Assembly (NCBI GenBank): GCA_963682055.1
Contig: OY821744.1
Coordinates: 25,706,967-25,770,966, forward strand
Direction: 5' to 3'
DNA: 64,000 nt
From: Primula veris
Lineage: Eukaryota; Streptophyta; Magnoliopsida; Ericales; Primulaceae
A program made the translations under genes and the position numbers. The first letter of the stretch is position 1. Every line of letters begins with the position of its first letter. This document shows positions 23,737 to 34,640 of this stretch, one piece after another. Below the pieces are notes generated by a model, which was not told the DNA's origin, searched no databases, and saw nothing but the letters and a program-made list of their open reading frames with translations.

Positions 23737-25571
23737 ATGAACCCAGGTCGAATTGATCCATCTGTGTTGTGGCAACAAGATTTACATAGATCAGAAAATA
23801 TTTGGGAGAAAGAGGTAGAACATACTTTGCAAACCCGAAACAGTGATAAAGTGGATGTGGTGAATGCTCGTGTTGAGCGGTATTTATATTCAACTGATTT
23901 TTACGGTATGTACCACCTAGGATTTACTAATATAGATAGGTTGTTAGTAACTGCTTTAGTGGAACGGTGGCGTCCCAAGACAAATACTTTTCACTTGCCC
24001 CCAGGCGAAATCACAGTAACATTACAAAATTGGAAATATTATTAGGAGTGCCAATTGACGGAAAGCCGATAATTTCGGATGATTGCATATTTAATAAAAA
24101 TCAATGGAGAGACATTTGTCGTCAATTGATTGGGGTCAATCCTGGGGACAATGTGGTTGGTACGAAACTTAAAATAAGTTGGCTACGTGATTGGATTGCA
24201 GTTAATCCATTGCAACCCAATACTACCGAAGAGCATATTCGATGTCGTATTCAAGCCACAATTTTATTATTACTTGGGGGTCAATATTTATTGGATAAAA
24301 GTGGCAAATCGGTAAAACTCCGATACCTTTATTTTCTCAAAGATGTAGATCACTGTAAGGATTATAGTTAGGGATCTGCTATATTGGCAGTCTTATACCG
24401 TCAGATGTGTGATGCAGCGAATGGTACTAGTGATATTGCCGGACCACTAAAATTGCTACAACTATAGACTTGGGTACACTTTCCTTCTATTAGTCATGTC
24501 CAATTGAATAAGTTAATAGATTTCCCCGCTATAAAAGACCCTACATTGCCTACCTATACTTACGGATACATGTGAAGATTTTTGTTTACTTGATTTTCCT
24601 AAATTTATCTATGTTTTACTAATCGATCGTCATAATATATAATTATATATATGTATATATTTCAGGTGGGTGTTTGATGGAAAGACATATAACCTTGATG
24701 CAGTAGGACATAACTTGCGACATTTCCGAGACCAATTTGACTTGATGAGAGACGATCAGGTATTTTAGTATTTTATCATTTATAAACTATTAATTGTTTG
24801 CTTTTTAAATATATCAAATTTGATAGAGTAATATCTCTATATTTTTTCATTCAGTTATGACTTGTTTAGACAACATGCCTATATGACTTGTTTTCTCTAA
24901 ATAGGTGATATGGTTGCCTTATGATGATATTTTAGACGATCTACCAAATTATTGTTGTGCTGGGAAAGAAATTTGGCATGCGAAAGTCCCTCTTATTTGT
25001 TTTAAGTTTGTTGAGCACTATAATCCCGATAGAGTTCTACGACAATTTGGTATGAGGCAAGGTATTCCACAAGCATGTTTGAAAAACTATACATTACATG
25101 AACATATTGGCCAAGGTAATACAGCTACGAAATGGGCGAAGAAGTGGAAAGATTTTGTAGCACAATGGGACAACTGACATGACTCGCTTATAGAGGGAGG
25201 TTACCATCAAGGTTGGATGCCAGTAAATATGGACTATATGCGATGGTATAAGAAAATTACAAGTCTAGTTATGCGCCAAGTTAATTACGTGCCAGAGAAA
25301 GGTTTTCAGCTCATGGCCTCGACAATTATCTTGATGGTAAGATTATTTTCTTATTCTAATGTGTTGATCAAAATTAAGTATTGCTTGTACTTCGATGATA
25401 ATTCTTTGTTTTTTTCTTTCTCAGCAATCGGCCCTTGAGGTTTCCTATAACGAGTTTCGGACGGTTAACAATCAACGAATGGTATCCTATCTTGAAGATA
25501 TATTTTCACAGCTGCACCTTGACATTCCACAACTACACCAGCATAATCGACACGAGTCGCATAACAAATAA
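23737..25571 (+). pseudogene. MAIN-like plant mobile domain (PMD) gene carried by the MULE, decayed
   Basis: Coding segments are 23737-24571, 24666-24759, 24905-25336 and 25425-25571, with sound splice sites between them. The reading opens with MNPGRIDPSVLWQQ and continues through motifs typical of PMD/MAIN-like proteins: HLPPGEITVTLQ, EILLGVPIDGKPI, DIAGPLKLLQLW-like, WVFDGKTYNLDAVGHNLRHF, VIWLPYDD, RVLRQFGMRQGIPQ and HDSLIEGGYHQGW. Lesions: a frameshift near 24030, TAG at 24369 where Trp is expected, a one-base shift near 24420, TAG at 24466 again at an expected Trp, and TGA at 25175. PMD genes occur both as host genes (MAIN/MAIL, genome stability and silencing) and inside MULEs; the location within the TIRs makes this a transposon copy. 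Confidence 0.85.
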
Positions 25572-26165
25572 TGAGTGGATTGACAATATGCTTATTCAAA
25601 GCATGCCTGCCAATATTTGTGAACATGGTGGCTCGTCGGGATTGTGTCATAGTCAAGATGAGAGGGAACACGTGAAAGGTTGGAGGAAATGGGTGTAATT
25701 TTAAATTTTAGTAGTGTTTATGTACTAATATGTTAAATTGTCGTTTGAAATTGTAGTACTTTAAATATGATGATGATTACGTTATTTTGTAAAATGGTAT
25801 TCTCAAAAATGGAAAAGACTATTTAGTCGTCTCGTGACTAGAAATATGCCATTTAGAGTTTGTGTTATATCTTACCATGAAAGCATCTGATAAGATGAGC
25901 ACTCTTAATTTTACATTGCTTATGTATTTATGCATATTTTTCTCTTATTTTTGTTTTCATCTTGAATTGATGGTGACTTTTGCATAGCGATACACACTGA
26001 AAAGGCCAAATAAAATATACTAAAATTGAATATACAAACTGAAATTTTCAACAAGCCAAACATTGAAATTCTAGATACATGATAAAATACACAGAGAAAC
26101 AAGCTGAATAGAAAATACATAAAGAAATTTCAATTACAAAATAAGTTTGGAAAAGTTATTTAATG

Positions 26166-28831
26166 TCAACGACGGCGTGCATGTGGGTTAGGACAAGTTC
26201 TGGTATCATGTCATTGACAACTACTGCATGTTATTTGTCTGGTTCTTGTAGAAGTGTCCATTCCGTTACGAATACGAGTAGATCTAGGGCATACTTTTTC
26301 ACGTATCCTAGAAATATCTGCAAAAAGTATCATATCACATTGGTCCCAGTACACCTCATCTCGTAGAGGATAAAACTGTGGTCCATAAGTTGCCTCGTAC
26401 CGACCAATCTTGTAAAATGGAAATACAAATGTTTTCCAATCAAAATGTTGAGATGCGCATATGGCATGTACCTGCGAGCATGGAATTTTATCACTTTGCC
26501 ATTTCCCACAATCACATTCAGAAGTAAACACATTCACTACTTGTGTAATTCCTCCCTGAGAGAATTTTGAAGATGTTTTTTCCGAATAATTTCCAGTGGA
26601 CATATCAAAAACTACAGTGTTGTGTCCGCTACGAGACATACGTTTATCAATTTTCTCTTGAATTTTCGGACCAAATCTTATGCCATTGTTTTTCATCGCA
26701 ACCACAAGATTTCTTCGATCGCAAAAAAATTGCACTAACTTATAAAAAATAAATTGTACAGCAGCTGTGATCGGTAAACAACGAGCATTTTTTAAAACAT
26801 TATTAAATATTTCGACCATGTTCGTTGTCATTGCACCATGCCTTCGACCTCTATCTTGTAAATTGGTCCATTTTTGTACATGTTCATTAAGTAACCATAT
26901 GTGCACTGCAGAGTTAATTTTTTCAATTTCGGACATAATTTTAACCCTTTTTTTTTCTTGAAGCTCCCAAATAGCATCTTTTAAAATTTTGTGTAAACCA
27001 GGTTCTCTTCTGAAGGACTTTCCAAAATTTTCATAAAAATGATTTGCACAATATCGGTGAACAAAATCAGGGCCTTCCCAAACATTATTAACTGCACTTA
27101 AAATACCTGCATGACGATCTGAAACCAAACATATGTCTTCTCGGTCTTTAATCATGTGAAACATAAGATTTTGGAGAAAATAGCTCCATGGTTCCGAGCT
27201 TTCCTCTTCAACGAAACCACAAGCAATAGGAAATACACGATTATCCGCATCAAAAGTCATTGCTAACAACAACTTTCCTTTGTACTTTCCATACAAGTGG
27301 GTTGCATCAATCCCGATTATAGGTCCACAATATTGGAAAGCCTGGATTACTGGTGGAAACGTAAAAAACAAAATATCCAGTACCTCGTCGAGAACTTTTC
27401 CATTTGTGTCATAAGATGGCTTCATTGCGTAATGAGCTACGGTTCCTGGATTGTATTTCTGAATTGCTAGCATAAACTTCGGTAATACATCATATGAACT
27501 TTCCCAATTACCAAATATGTTTGCTACCGCCTTTTGTTTACCTACCCATAATTTCTTGTAGGAAACCACTTTGTTAAAACTCTCTTCCATGATATTCTTA
27601 AGTGTCTTGAGGTTAACCGTGGGATCCTCTTGAATAGCCTTTTGAATTGTTAATGCAACAAGATTAGCATCAATTTGTGAGTGGTCGTTTGTTACAATCC
27701 TATGGACACAAGTATGAGGACCTTGGTATTTGGAAACTTCTTAAAAGCCATGATTTTTCCTATACGACCCTCGAATCCTCCATTTACAACTATTTTCTGA
27801 TTCCGCAAAATATTTACATCGTACTTCCAAAAATGTCCTTTGCTCCTGTGTGAGACAAAATGCCGATTTCGTTTGATAGACCATAATTTCATCCCTTTTT
27901 TCATCATATCTTGGTCTCTAAAACAAAGACCAACAAATGGTTCATCAAACTCGAGATCTCAATTTCCAGTATAGATTACAAATCGTTATTTTCCCCACTG
28001 GTTATACATGTCAAAGGTGCTGGGTTGAGTAATGTAACTTGACATTGGTTGATGTAATGGAATTTCATCCTATATGTGTTCCGGCCATTCAAAACCACCA
28101 ACTCTATCATTTTCATAACTCATATTTAGGGACATTTGAAATGGGGTATCATAACTCCTGGTACGTAAAGTATTTTGTTGTTCTTCTTCCCCCTCATCGC
28201 TCTCATATCCGTCTTCTTTGTCTTCATCGTCTCCTCCAAAATCAGGATCATCGTCTTCGTTCTCATCTAAATAACCCCATATATATTCATATGAAAAATT
28301 TTCTGTCTCCCCAATGTTACCATTTTCTGTCAATCGCCTAATTAACTCGGAAGAAGGTGTTGTCGAAGTACCACGTGATGTCTTACGAGGGGGGTTTATC
28401 CTTCTTGAGCTACATGTTTCATCTACGTGTACGGGTGTATAAAAAGGATATGTTGTTTCGTTGGGTGTATTAGAATATGTGGGAATGTCAAGTGGTGTAT
28501 GCGTAAAAGATTCATAATTTTGAGATGGGGTATACAATTGCTCTATTTCGATATATAACTCAACAAATGTTCTTTCATTTTGATGGGTTAAATCCAACAT
28601 CGCAGTGACAGTGTCATCATCTTCAATAGAAAGTGGCATGTATTTGAAATGATTAAATGTGGTCGGATATGGAAAATGACAAGTTAATTTCAACCGATTA
28701 GAATTTGAAGAAATCCCTATTTTTTCAAACAATTTTTGTAATAATTGTTCATATCTAATGTTTCTAGATACCTTAAAAACTTTTCGATGCGGAATAATAT
28801 AGGATAAACCTTATTCATTATTTTGAACCAT
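26166..28831 (-). pseudogene. MuDR/MULE transposase, decayed
   Basis: Reading starts at an ATG at 28829-28831. Seen in order: an N-terminal MuDR-type region with an acidic Asp/Glu-rich linker (about 28130-28240), a MuDR DNA-binding region (about 27690-27910), a continuous 459-residue frame 27590-26211 with the DDE-type catalytic core (IGIDATHLYGKYKG and later LVSDRHAGILSA), and a SWIM zinc finger (CDCGKWQSDKIPCSQVHAIC). A C-terminal zinc knuckle is broken (CSSCQ, stop, then HDTRTC). Lesions: TAA 28811-28813, TAG 28070-28072, TAA 27986-27988, TGA 27959-27961, a frameshift near 27705 and TGA 26211-26213. The core is open while the N terminus is ruined, so autonomous activity is unlikely. It is transcribed away from the PMD gene. 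Confidence 0.88.
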
Positions 28832-29789
28832 TTCACCACCCTAAAAACAAAATAATGTGGGAACTACTATGATGTAACTAATTTGAATAAATTAAAAACA
28901 AGTTTCTTAAAAACCAAGGTTTGGATGCTTAACTAAGTTTTGAAAGATGGGATGCTCCGAACACTGGAAGTATGAAACTATATGTAAAGCTATTTTTCTG
29001 AAACGATACGTAATATAGGGAGTGGTATATATTTTGTGAACAATGGCAATATAGAAGCATGTTTTGTAAACTATGTTTTTATAAAGTAATACGAATGCCT
29101 ATTTATATGTGTTATAGTGATAATGTCAGATATACAAGTACATAAAATCGTGTTTTTTATGGTTGGGGGCATATGACCAGATATCGTTGGATAGCAGATA
29201 AGAGGGATAGGAATGTGGGATAATGTTGTTGGGCCGAGTAATGTGAAGAATTCTATCTCGCTGATCCGATATGCGTGATAGAGTAGGCCAATTTTGCTAT
29301 TTCGTGATAGAGTATGCCAAAATAGGAATTTTTATGACCCACTAGACCAATTTAAAAAAAATTGATGCAATTCAATAAATTGCCTAAATAAGAGGGAAAG
29401 ATCACTAAAAAAAAATGGTTCCATCAATTTCCCTTTTAACATCCCTCAAATTTAGGAGTTTCATCATATTACTTATTTATAAGACAACTTACCTATCCCA
29501 TAAAATCATATAAATACGCTTTAATATTTATTCTTTATTTCCAACCAGATTTTTATCAAATAAACACAAATATCTATTTGATAAGTAAACTCAAAAATTG
29601 TCAATAGTTAATTGGTTACTACACTTCACCTTAATTTTAAGGAAAAGCTTGAACTAACTGATGCAGTTGCTCTTAGAGTTATCCAAATTAGAAAAAATTG
29701 GGTAGTTCGATACCCAAATTATAAAACTGATAATTTGTTACCCAAACTGTTAATGACTGTTAGTTGGGTGTACTAAATGTATTTCCCCC

Positions 29790-29798
29790 GATTATTAC
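29790..29798 (+). repeat. Right target-site duplication of the large MULE
   Basis: GATTATTAC, identical to 22031-22039. Confidence 0.85.
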
Positions 29799-32028
29799 CT
29801 CTACTTTCTTATGAATAGCTTTTTTATGAAACTCTCCTATTTAAATTGTCAACCTAATATACATCAACTTATAAACAAAATGACAGAGACTAAAATTAAT
29901 AGGTGACGAAATGAATCTAGACTATCATTGTTTACAGTATACACTATTACACATTACACCACATTTGTTTCAGAGTCATTAACCGTTTTACAACGAGCCT
30001 TGTGATAAAGGACCAAATAATAATAAGAGAAGCTAAAAGGATTTTACGGATATATATGTAAGGCCACCTTCGGGCTGGATATCCAATTATCCGAGAAGCT
30101 CGAGTGTCTTGTCTTCCACGATCTGGTGAAAGTCTAAACACATCCCTCTAACCGGTCAAATGTCTTCTTCCCCCGATCAGAGTACACTCCTCCCTCCTCT
30201 ATGATGATCCATGTTTCTAATTTAAGCGCTCGCCTACACCAACACTCCCATGTAATAAATTAATGGCACCTTTACAAAAGTGTGCAATTGGATCATACTA
30301 AAAGTAAGTACATAAGTTATAACTCGTATCATAAATGAATCCCAATAGTTTGTCTTGAACACCAAACTTGTAATTTTTGCTAGCAACAACAAAGATGGTA
30401 TGCTACCTGAAAGTGTGATTTTGGCTAAGCAACAACAAACTTGTACAATTTCGGCAGGATAATTTGTCAAACTTTAGAAAATCATAACTCGCTATGTAAG
30501 TATCCGAATAAGTCGGTTCGAGTCCCAAAACATTCCTAAGAGTCCCAACTTTAGCTCCAAATCTTTTGATCAATTTAAAGAGACGTTTGCTAACATAAAC
30601 TTTGGTTTCTCGAAGAGATGACAAATCTGTCAGTATAAATATAACTATAATGTTGACTTCAAGAATCCATAGCTAATAAACCGAACGTAAGAACACAATA
30701 ATTCCAATTGGAAAATTCTACATATGGTATTGGCTTAAAGTTATCAACGATATATTTAAGAAAACAAAATCGTTTCAAATCTTGAACAATTCATCAAACT
30801 TTGAAAAATCTTATTTAGGGTTTCGCTGCTCATCCAAAACGACGTGATTTCAATTGTACAACATTCATATGGGTCTTGTCTATCTCCCTACACAAACATA
30901 GATCATTAGGGGTTTGTTAAATAGGATAAGCATTCGATTTTCCCTTTTAAGGCACACACACTAAACAGTGATGGGACCATGATTGCGAAATGTAGCGGGG
31001 GCTGATTTTCTATATAAAAGAATTTATATTATTTTACGGAATGTGGGCTGAAACACTAAAATTTAAAGATTTTGATCAAAATACTTAGGAAATATCTATT
31101 TTTTCACAATTTTTTTCCAAAATGGGAGGGGGTAGTCCACGAATGTTCCTATCTAGTTCCTTCCCTGCACCTAAATGGCCTCTCAAAGGTATCAAACTTC
31201 GAACAATTTTCAAAATCTTCATCATCTTCATCATGCTCATACGAATCTATCAAATAATTTTTAAGAACGATAAAATCACTCGTAACATTAAATAACTCGT
31301 CATTGAATGTCTTACCAAGTCCTTTTTTCCGATCATCATGATATTCTGATTTCACAAGTAAATCATTCGAAAAGCACTATAAAGTCTAAATCAAACAATT
31401 TATCGATTCAATGTTAGTCAATGACAAACGATGGAGATCTTTTACCGTCCCTTCTTCCACGTCTAACCTACTGCTCGGGTCAAACTGAGACCTTGTAGCT
31501 TCCACAAACATCGCCCACAAGATCATTTGTTCATTGGTCTTTTTATAATACTTTCTTAACTATAGTTGTGCTTCGCCCACCATATGAAGCGCCGTCATCA
31601 CAGTTTTTGTTGTCGAAATCGAAACCTCTTTTTTCCGCAAAATACTCTGTTAAAGATTAATCCATTTTTCAAAAATTATCTCCATAAAAATCCTCAACAT
31701 CACATAATTTGGCTCTCCAAGGCATTAAAAAAAAAATTAACATAAGTTTTCAAGTGGTGATGTTAGGGTTTCTGATAGTGGGCCCCATATCTCATCACCC
31801 ATACTTGAGGCTTTAGAGGATAGGCAGTGAGGATAGGCTTTAGGATTGTAGACTTTAGGAATTGGCATGTAACAAGTCGGGTCTGGGATTCAGTCACCTA
31901 ACCCCTTGGCACGGTCCGCTTGCGGGGAATCTCATCCTGATTAGATCATGATCTTCTAATAGTGGACCAGATGGCACCCAACTCTTTATCCTCATGTGGT
32001 TAAAGCTTATCGAGTCTGTCAATTTTTT
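29799..32028. other. TE-flank intergenic DNA with short open-frame remnants
   Basis: No intact gene is seen. A minus-strand frame at 31149-31355 encodes an acidic stretch (YEHDEDDEDFENC), and nearby minus-strand sequence (about 31400-31560) reads as plausible peptide (EQMILWAMFVEATRSQFD) in another frame. Together they could be remains of a mobile-element or host gene that I do not recognise. The segment 31750-32010 is less AT-rich than its surroundings but has no long frame. Confidence 0.4.
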
Positions 32029-32401
32029 GAGAAAAAATACGTTTAGTTTTAGTGTACTGTATTATTAGTAGTGTTTAATAATTTAGATACCGCACTACCG
32101 ATTTTAACAATTGAGGTAACAAACTACAAAATTTATCACAATTGAATACCTACCATTAAACAAAATGATGAAATTGCACTCACATTCTCTTTACTAGCAC
32201 ATGATGAGTGCAATTCTATTAATATACGTTAAAAATATATCGCAAATGTGAGATATAGTTACTGCAATCTCGTCGATTTATGATGTTAGTCACTTAATTT
32301 GATGAAATTTCGTAGTTCGGTACCTCAATTGTTAAAATTGGTAGTTCAGTACCTAAATCGTTAACCCCTGTTAGTACAGTGCACTAAACGTATTTTTTCC
32401 C
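32029..32401. mobile_element. MULE-MITE with 9-bp TSD, sharing TIRs with the large MULE
   Basis: The termini are GAGAAAAAATACGTTTAG (left) and GGGAAAAAATACGTTTAG (right, reverse complement), with homology extending about 110 bp through ACCGATTTTAACAATTGAGG. Flanking nonamers CAATTTTTT (32020-32028) and CAATTCTTT (32402-32410) match at 8 of 9 positions. The TIR start resembles the outer TIR of the 22040-29789 element (AAATACATTTAGTACAC), so this is a plausible non-autonomous member of that family. It has no coding sequence. Confidence 0.8.
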
Positions 32402-32845
32402 CAATTCTTTAGTCTTCCTTTAAAACCCTGTGTTTTTTTCACAAAAGTACACAACATTAAACCGTTCTGATACTAATAATAGAACCACGATGTTTCTCGA
32501 CCAATAAGGGAAACCACCATGCTCTTCTGAATATAATAATTCATGTTAATAAAAAAAATGACTAAACATATGAAGAATGACACAATACCGCGCAAAGAGA
32601 AAGAGAAGAGGTCAATTGTTTAATATAATTAGCCTAATCAAAACAATAGTGTGGAGGGCTTTATATATAAAAAGCATAACAACAACATTTAATTAAACAC
32701 CTGAAAGATATAATTCTACTATAACAAGGAAACTCAAATAACAACTAAATAGGAAACTGAATAAAATATCATCTGGGTAGATCCAGTCAGGGGCAGACCC
32801 AGATGGGGTCCCGGGTGGGTTACTACAGTTAGTTTATGTATACAC

Positions 32846-33010
32846 TACAAAAAAAAAATACTTAAATAGCGACGGGATTAGTGACGGTATTTTTTGTTAC
32901 GAGTTTATTAGCGACGGTTTTTGTGACGGCTTTGTGACAGTTTAGTCAATTTACAACAGATTTGTAACAGCTTTTTAAATTAGTGACAGTCTTGTAACAC
33001 CTTTTGACTC
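32846..33010 (+). mobile_element. CACTA-type terminus (partial)
   Basis: The motif CACTACAAAAAAAAA is followed by repeated TAGCGACGG, TTAGTGACGG and TTGTGACGG units, a layout common at ends of plant CACTA elements (terminal CACTA plus subterminal repeats). No matching opposite terminus was identified, so this is a partial end or a solo remnant. Confidence 0.5.
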
Positions 33011-33471
33011 TCACTAAATCAAAAATTATTTTGTAATGATACTAGCTAGTATGCCCTTTTCTCACGCACACGCACACCACCGCCCGCAACAAATCATACG
33101 GGCTGTTTTGCTCGTGTGTTTATGGGACAAATTCTATTTGAAATGCCTCGAGTGCCAACCGCACTTCGCCCCTTTCCTTTTTTCTTTTTTTTATGTTTAT
33201 TAGAAAGAGCGTAGCCTTACACTTATTCTAGGAGAATGAAAGAAACAAAAGGGATCATAGGCCAATATTTTTGAAATTCCTTTTTTATATGTAAAATCTT
33301 CTTAAAATCCGGTATGTGTATATATTTGTGGCCCCTCTTGTTTTGATTAACATTGTAGCTCTGGCTCATATGGAAACGTTCCGGAAAAGGTTATGCGTGA
33401 TGAGTTTGGTTCTTGGGATTCTTATTTTTCTCAAGTTTTTGTTGTTTTATTTTCCAAAAAGTGATGGATCG

Positions 33472-33530
33472 GAGAGCGAGAGTCGAACTATGGATTCAAT
33501 GCTTATAGTAAAATCGTAACCACTATACAA
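33472..33530 (-). repeat. tRNA-derived SINE-like head (degenerate)
   Basis: On the minus strand, an A-box-like GTATAGTGGTTACG is followed about 30 bases later by a B-box-like AGTTCGACTCTC, the spacing of an RNA polymerase III internal promoter. No cloverleaf can be completed, so it is not a functional tRNA. A SINE or tRNA relic is the best reading; its 3' border was not found. Confidence 0.45.
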
Positions 33531-34221
33531 CCTTCAATTTGCAAACATTTACGTAACTTTTTTTGATTTTATTTCTTTTTCAAAACTTGATTTTTATAAT
33601 AACATTCATGCCGTCATTATAGGTAATAAACTTCCTTGAATTTGCGAGTATTATTGTAAATGTCTAATACTGTATTATTTTTTCCCTCCAACACCCTAAT
33701 TTTAGTTTATACTTCCGAATTCATAAATCTACCGTTAAACCTCGATAAAGTAATGTTCGATAACGTAATAAGCTTGCTAATATAATAATTTCTTTCGGTC
33801 CCGAGTTGGGCCAATGAAGTAAAGTAATATTCTCGTTAAATGCATTAAGTAATATAAAAAAATTGAATTCTTAATGGCCCAATAAAAATATAAAGTAATA
33901 ATTATTAAATTTCATAAAAAAAAATATATAATGTAGACCAAAATATTCAATCAATTAACAATACCATCACAATAATTATTTTCTGAGAAATTAACATAAA
34001 CATATCCTACACCTATTATATTAAAAAAACATACCATTAAAAGTTACATTATCAAAAACTTATATTTAATTAATAATTAATAAATTTCCTCTCTCTCCGA
34101 TCTCTCTCTCCTCATCCAACTCACTCTCTCCGATCTCTTCTCCTTACTCTCTCTCCTCCTCCTCCTCTTTCTATTTTTTCGATCTTTCTTTCATTTTTCC
34201 TTTCTCTCCGATTTCTTTTTT

Positions 34222-34365
34222 CGGTGGAGATTGAGACGGAGGAATCTGTCGGAGTGGGTGGCGAAGGTGTAGAGCGAGTTCGAAAACTCGATGTTGATGC
34301 CGACGGAGATGCAGTCGTCGAAGGAGAAGCCCACGACGACGACGTGAAAGTTCGAGATCGAAGGA
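34222..34365 (-). pseudogene. GC-rich possible captured gene fragment
   Basis: In a strongly AT-rich element this 140-bp segment is GC-rich. On the minus strand it reads without stops for about 45 codons (peptide includes VVVVGFSFDDCISVGINIEF then SNSLYTFATHSD), with most third positions C or G. That pattern suggests a fragment of a host coding exon, as in Pack-MULEs. I do not recognise the parent gene. The opposite strand is also open for a similar length, so a coding origin is inferred, not shown. A CT-rich tract (34085-34220) adjoins it. Confidence 0.4.
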
Positions 34366-34429
34366 CGGATAGTGGTTGAATTTGTTAACTAGTGTATAAA
34401 CTTGAAAAATAAGTATATGAACTCCGTGA

Positions 34430-34640
34430 ATTAAGGGTATGAAGTTGAAAATTATGAATATAAATTATATAAATAATTATATGAATTCTATAAATTAGGG
34501 TATGAACTTTACGAATTAGGGTATGAACTTTTAAAATGAGGGTATGAATTTTTGTAATTAGGGTATGAACTTTTGAAATAAGTGTATAAACTTTTGGAAT
34601 AAGGGTATGAAATATACAAATTAGTTTATGAACTTTTGGG
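34430..34640 (+). repeat. Diverged tandem repeat, unit about 24-28 bp
   Basis: About eight imperfect units share the core AATTAGGGTATGAACTTTT (variants GGGTATGAATTTTT, AGTGTATAAACTTTT and AAGGGTATGAAAT). It is non-coding. Confidence 0.65.

Larger units (their letters stand above)
22868..29364. mobile_element. Inner MULE TIR pair enclosing transposase and PMD gene
   Basis: The left repeat (about 22868-22977) and the reverse complement of the right repeat (about 29250-29364) share TTTTTTCTAAATTGG, a GACCCA/GGGTCA-type segment, CTATCACGAAAT, AAAATTGG(T/C)CTA, then TCTATCACGCATATC and a final AGATAGA block. The left copy lacks about 10 bases present in the right copy. A 9-bp target duplication is not clear; only a partial ATGCA match flanks the two ends. 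Interpretation: an autonomous-type MULE, now decayed, lying within the larger element. Confidence 0.72.
22040..29789. mobile_element. Large Mutator-like element (MULE), 7.75 kb, with perfect 9-bp TSD
   Basis: The left terminus from 22040 (AAATATGTTTGATACACCCA) is homologous to the reverse complement of the right terminus from 29789 (AAATACATTTAGTACACCCA). Homology continues inward for over 100 bp with landmarks CAGTTTTA..AATTTGGGTA and TCTAATTTGG(G/A)TAACTCTA. Exact nonamers GATTATTAC flank both ends. It contains a second inverted-repeat pair (22868..29364) enclosing a decayed MuDR-type transposase and a decayed plant-mobile-domain gene. The outer arms differ in length (about 830 bp before the inner repeat on the left, about 425 bp after it on the right), which suggests nesting of one element in another. 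Confidence 0.85.

Noticed and set aside
23967..24371. Separate second gene starting at 23967
   Set aside because: It is the continuation of the PMD gene after a frameshift; family motifs run straight across the junction.
30514..30527. GGTTCGAGTCCCA resembling a tRNA T-arm
   Set aside because: The flanking sequence does not form a cloverleaf and no A-box was seen.
31149..31355. Acidic 68-residue minus-strand frame as a real gene
   Set aside because: Too short, no start or splice context, and not recognised. Kept only as a possible remnant in the region note.
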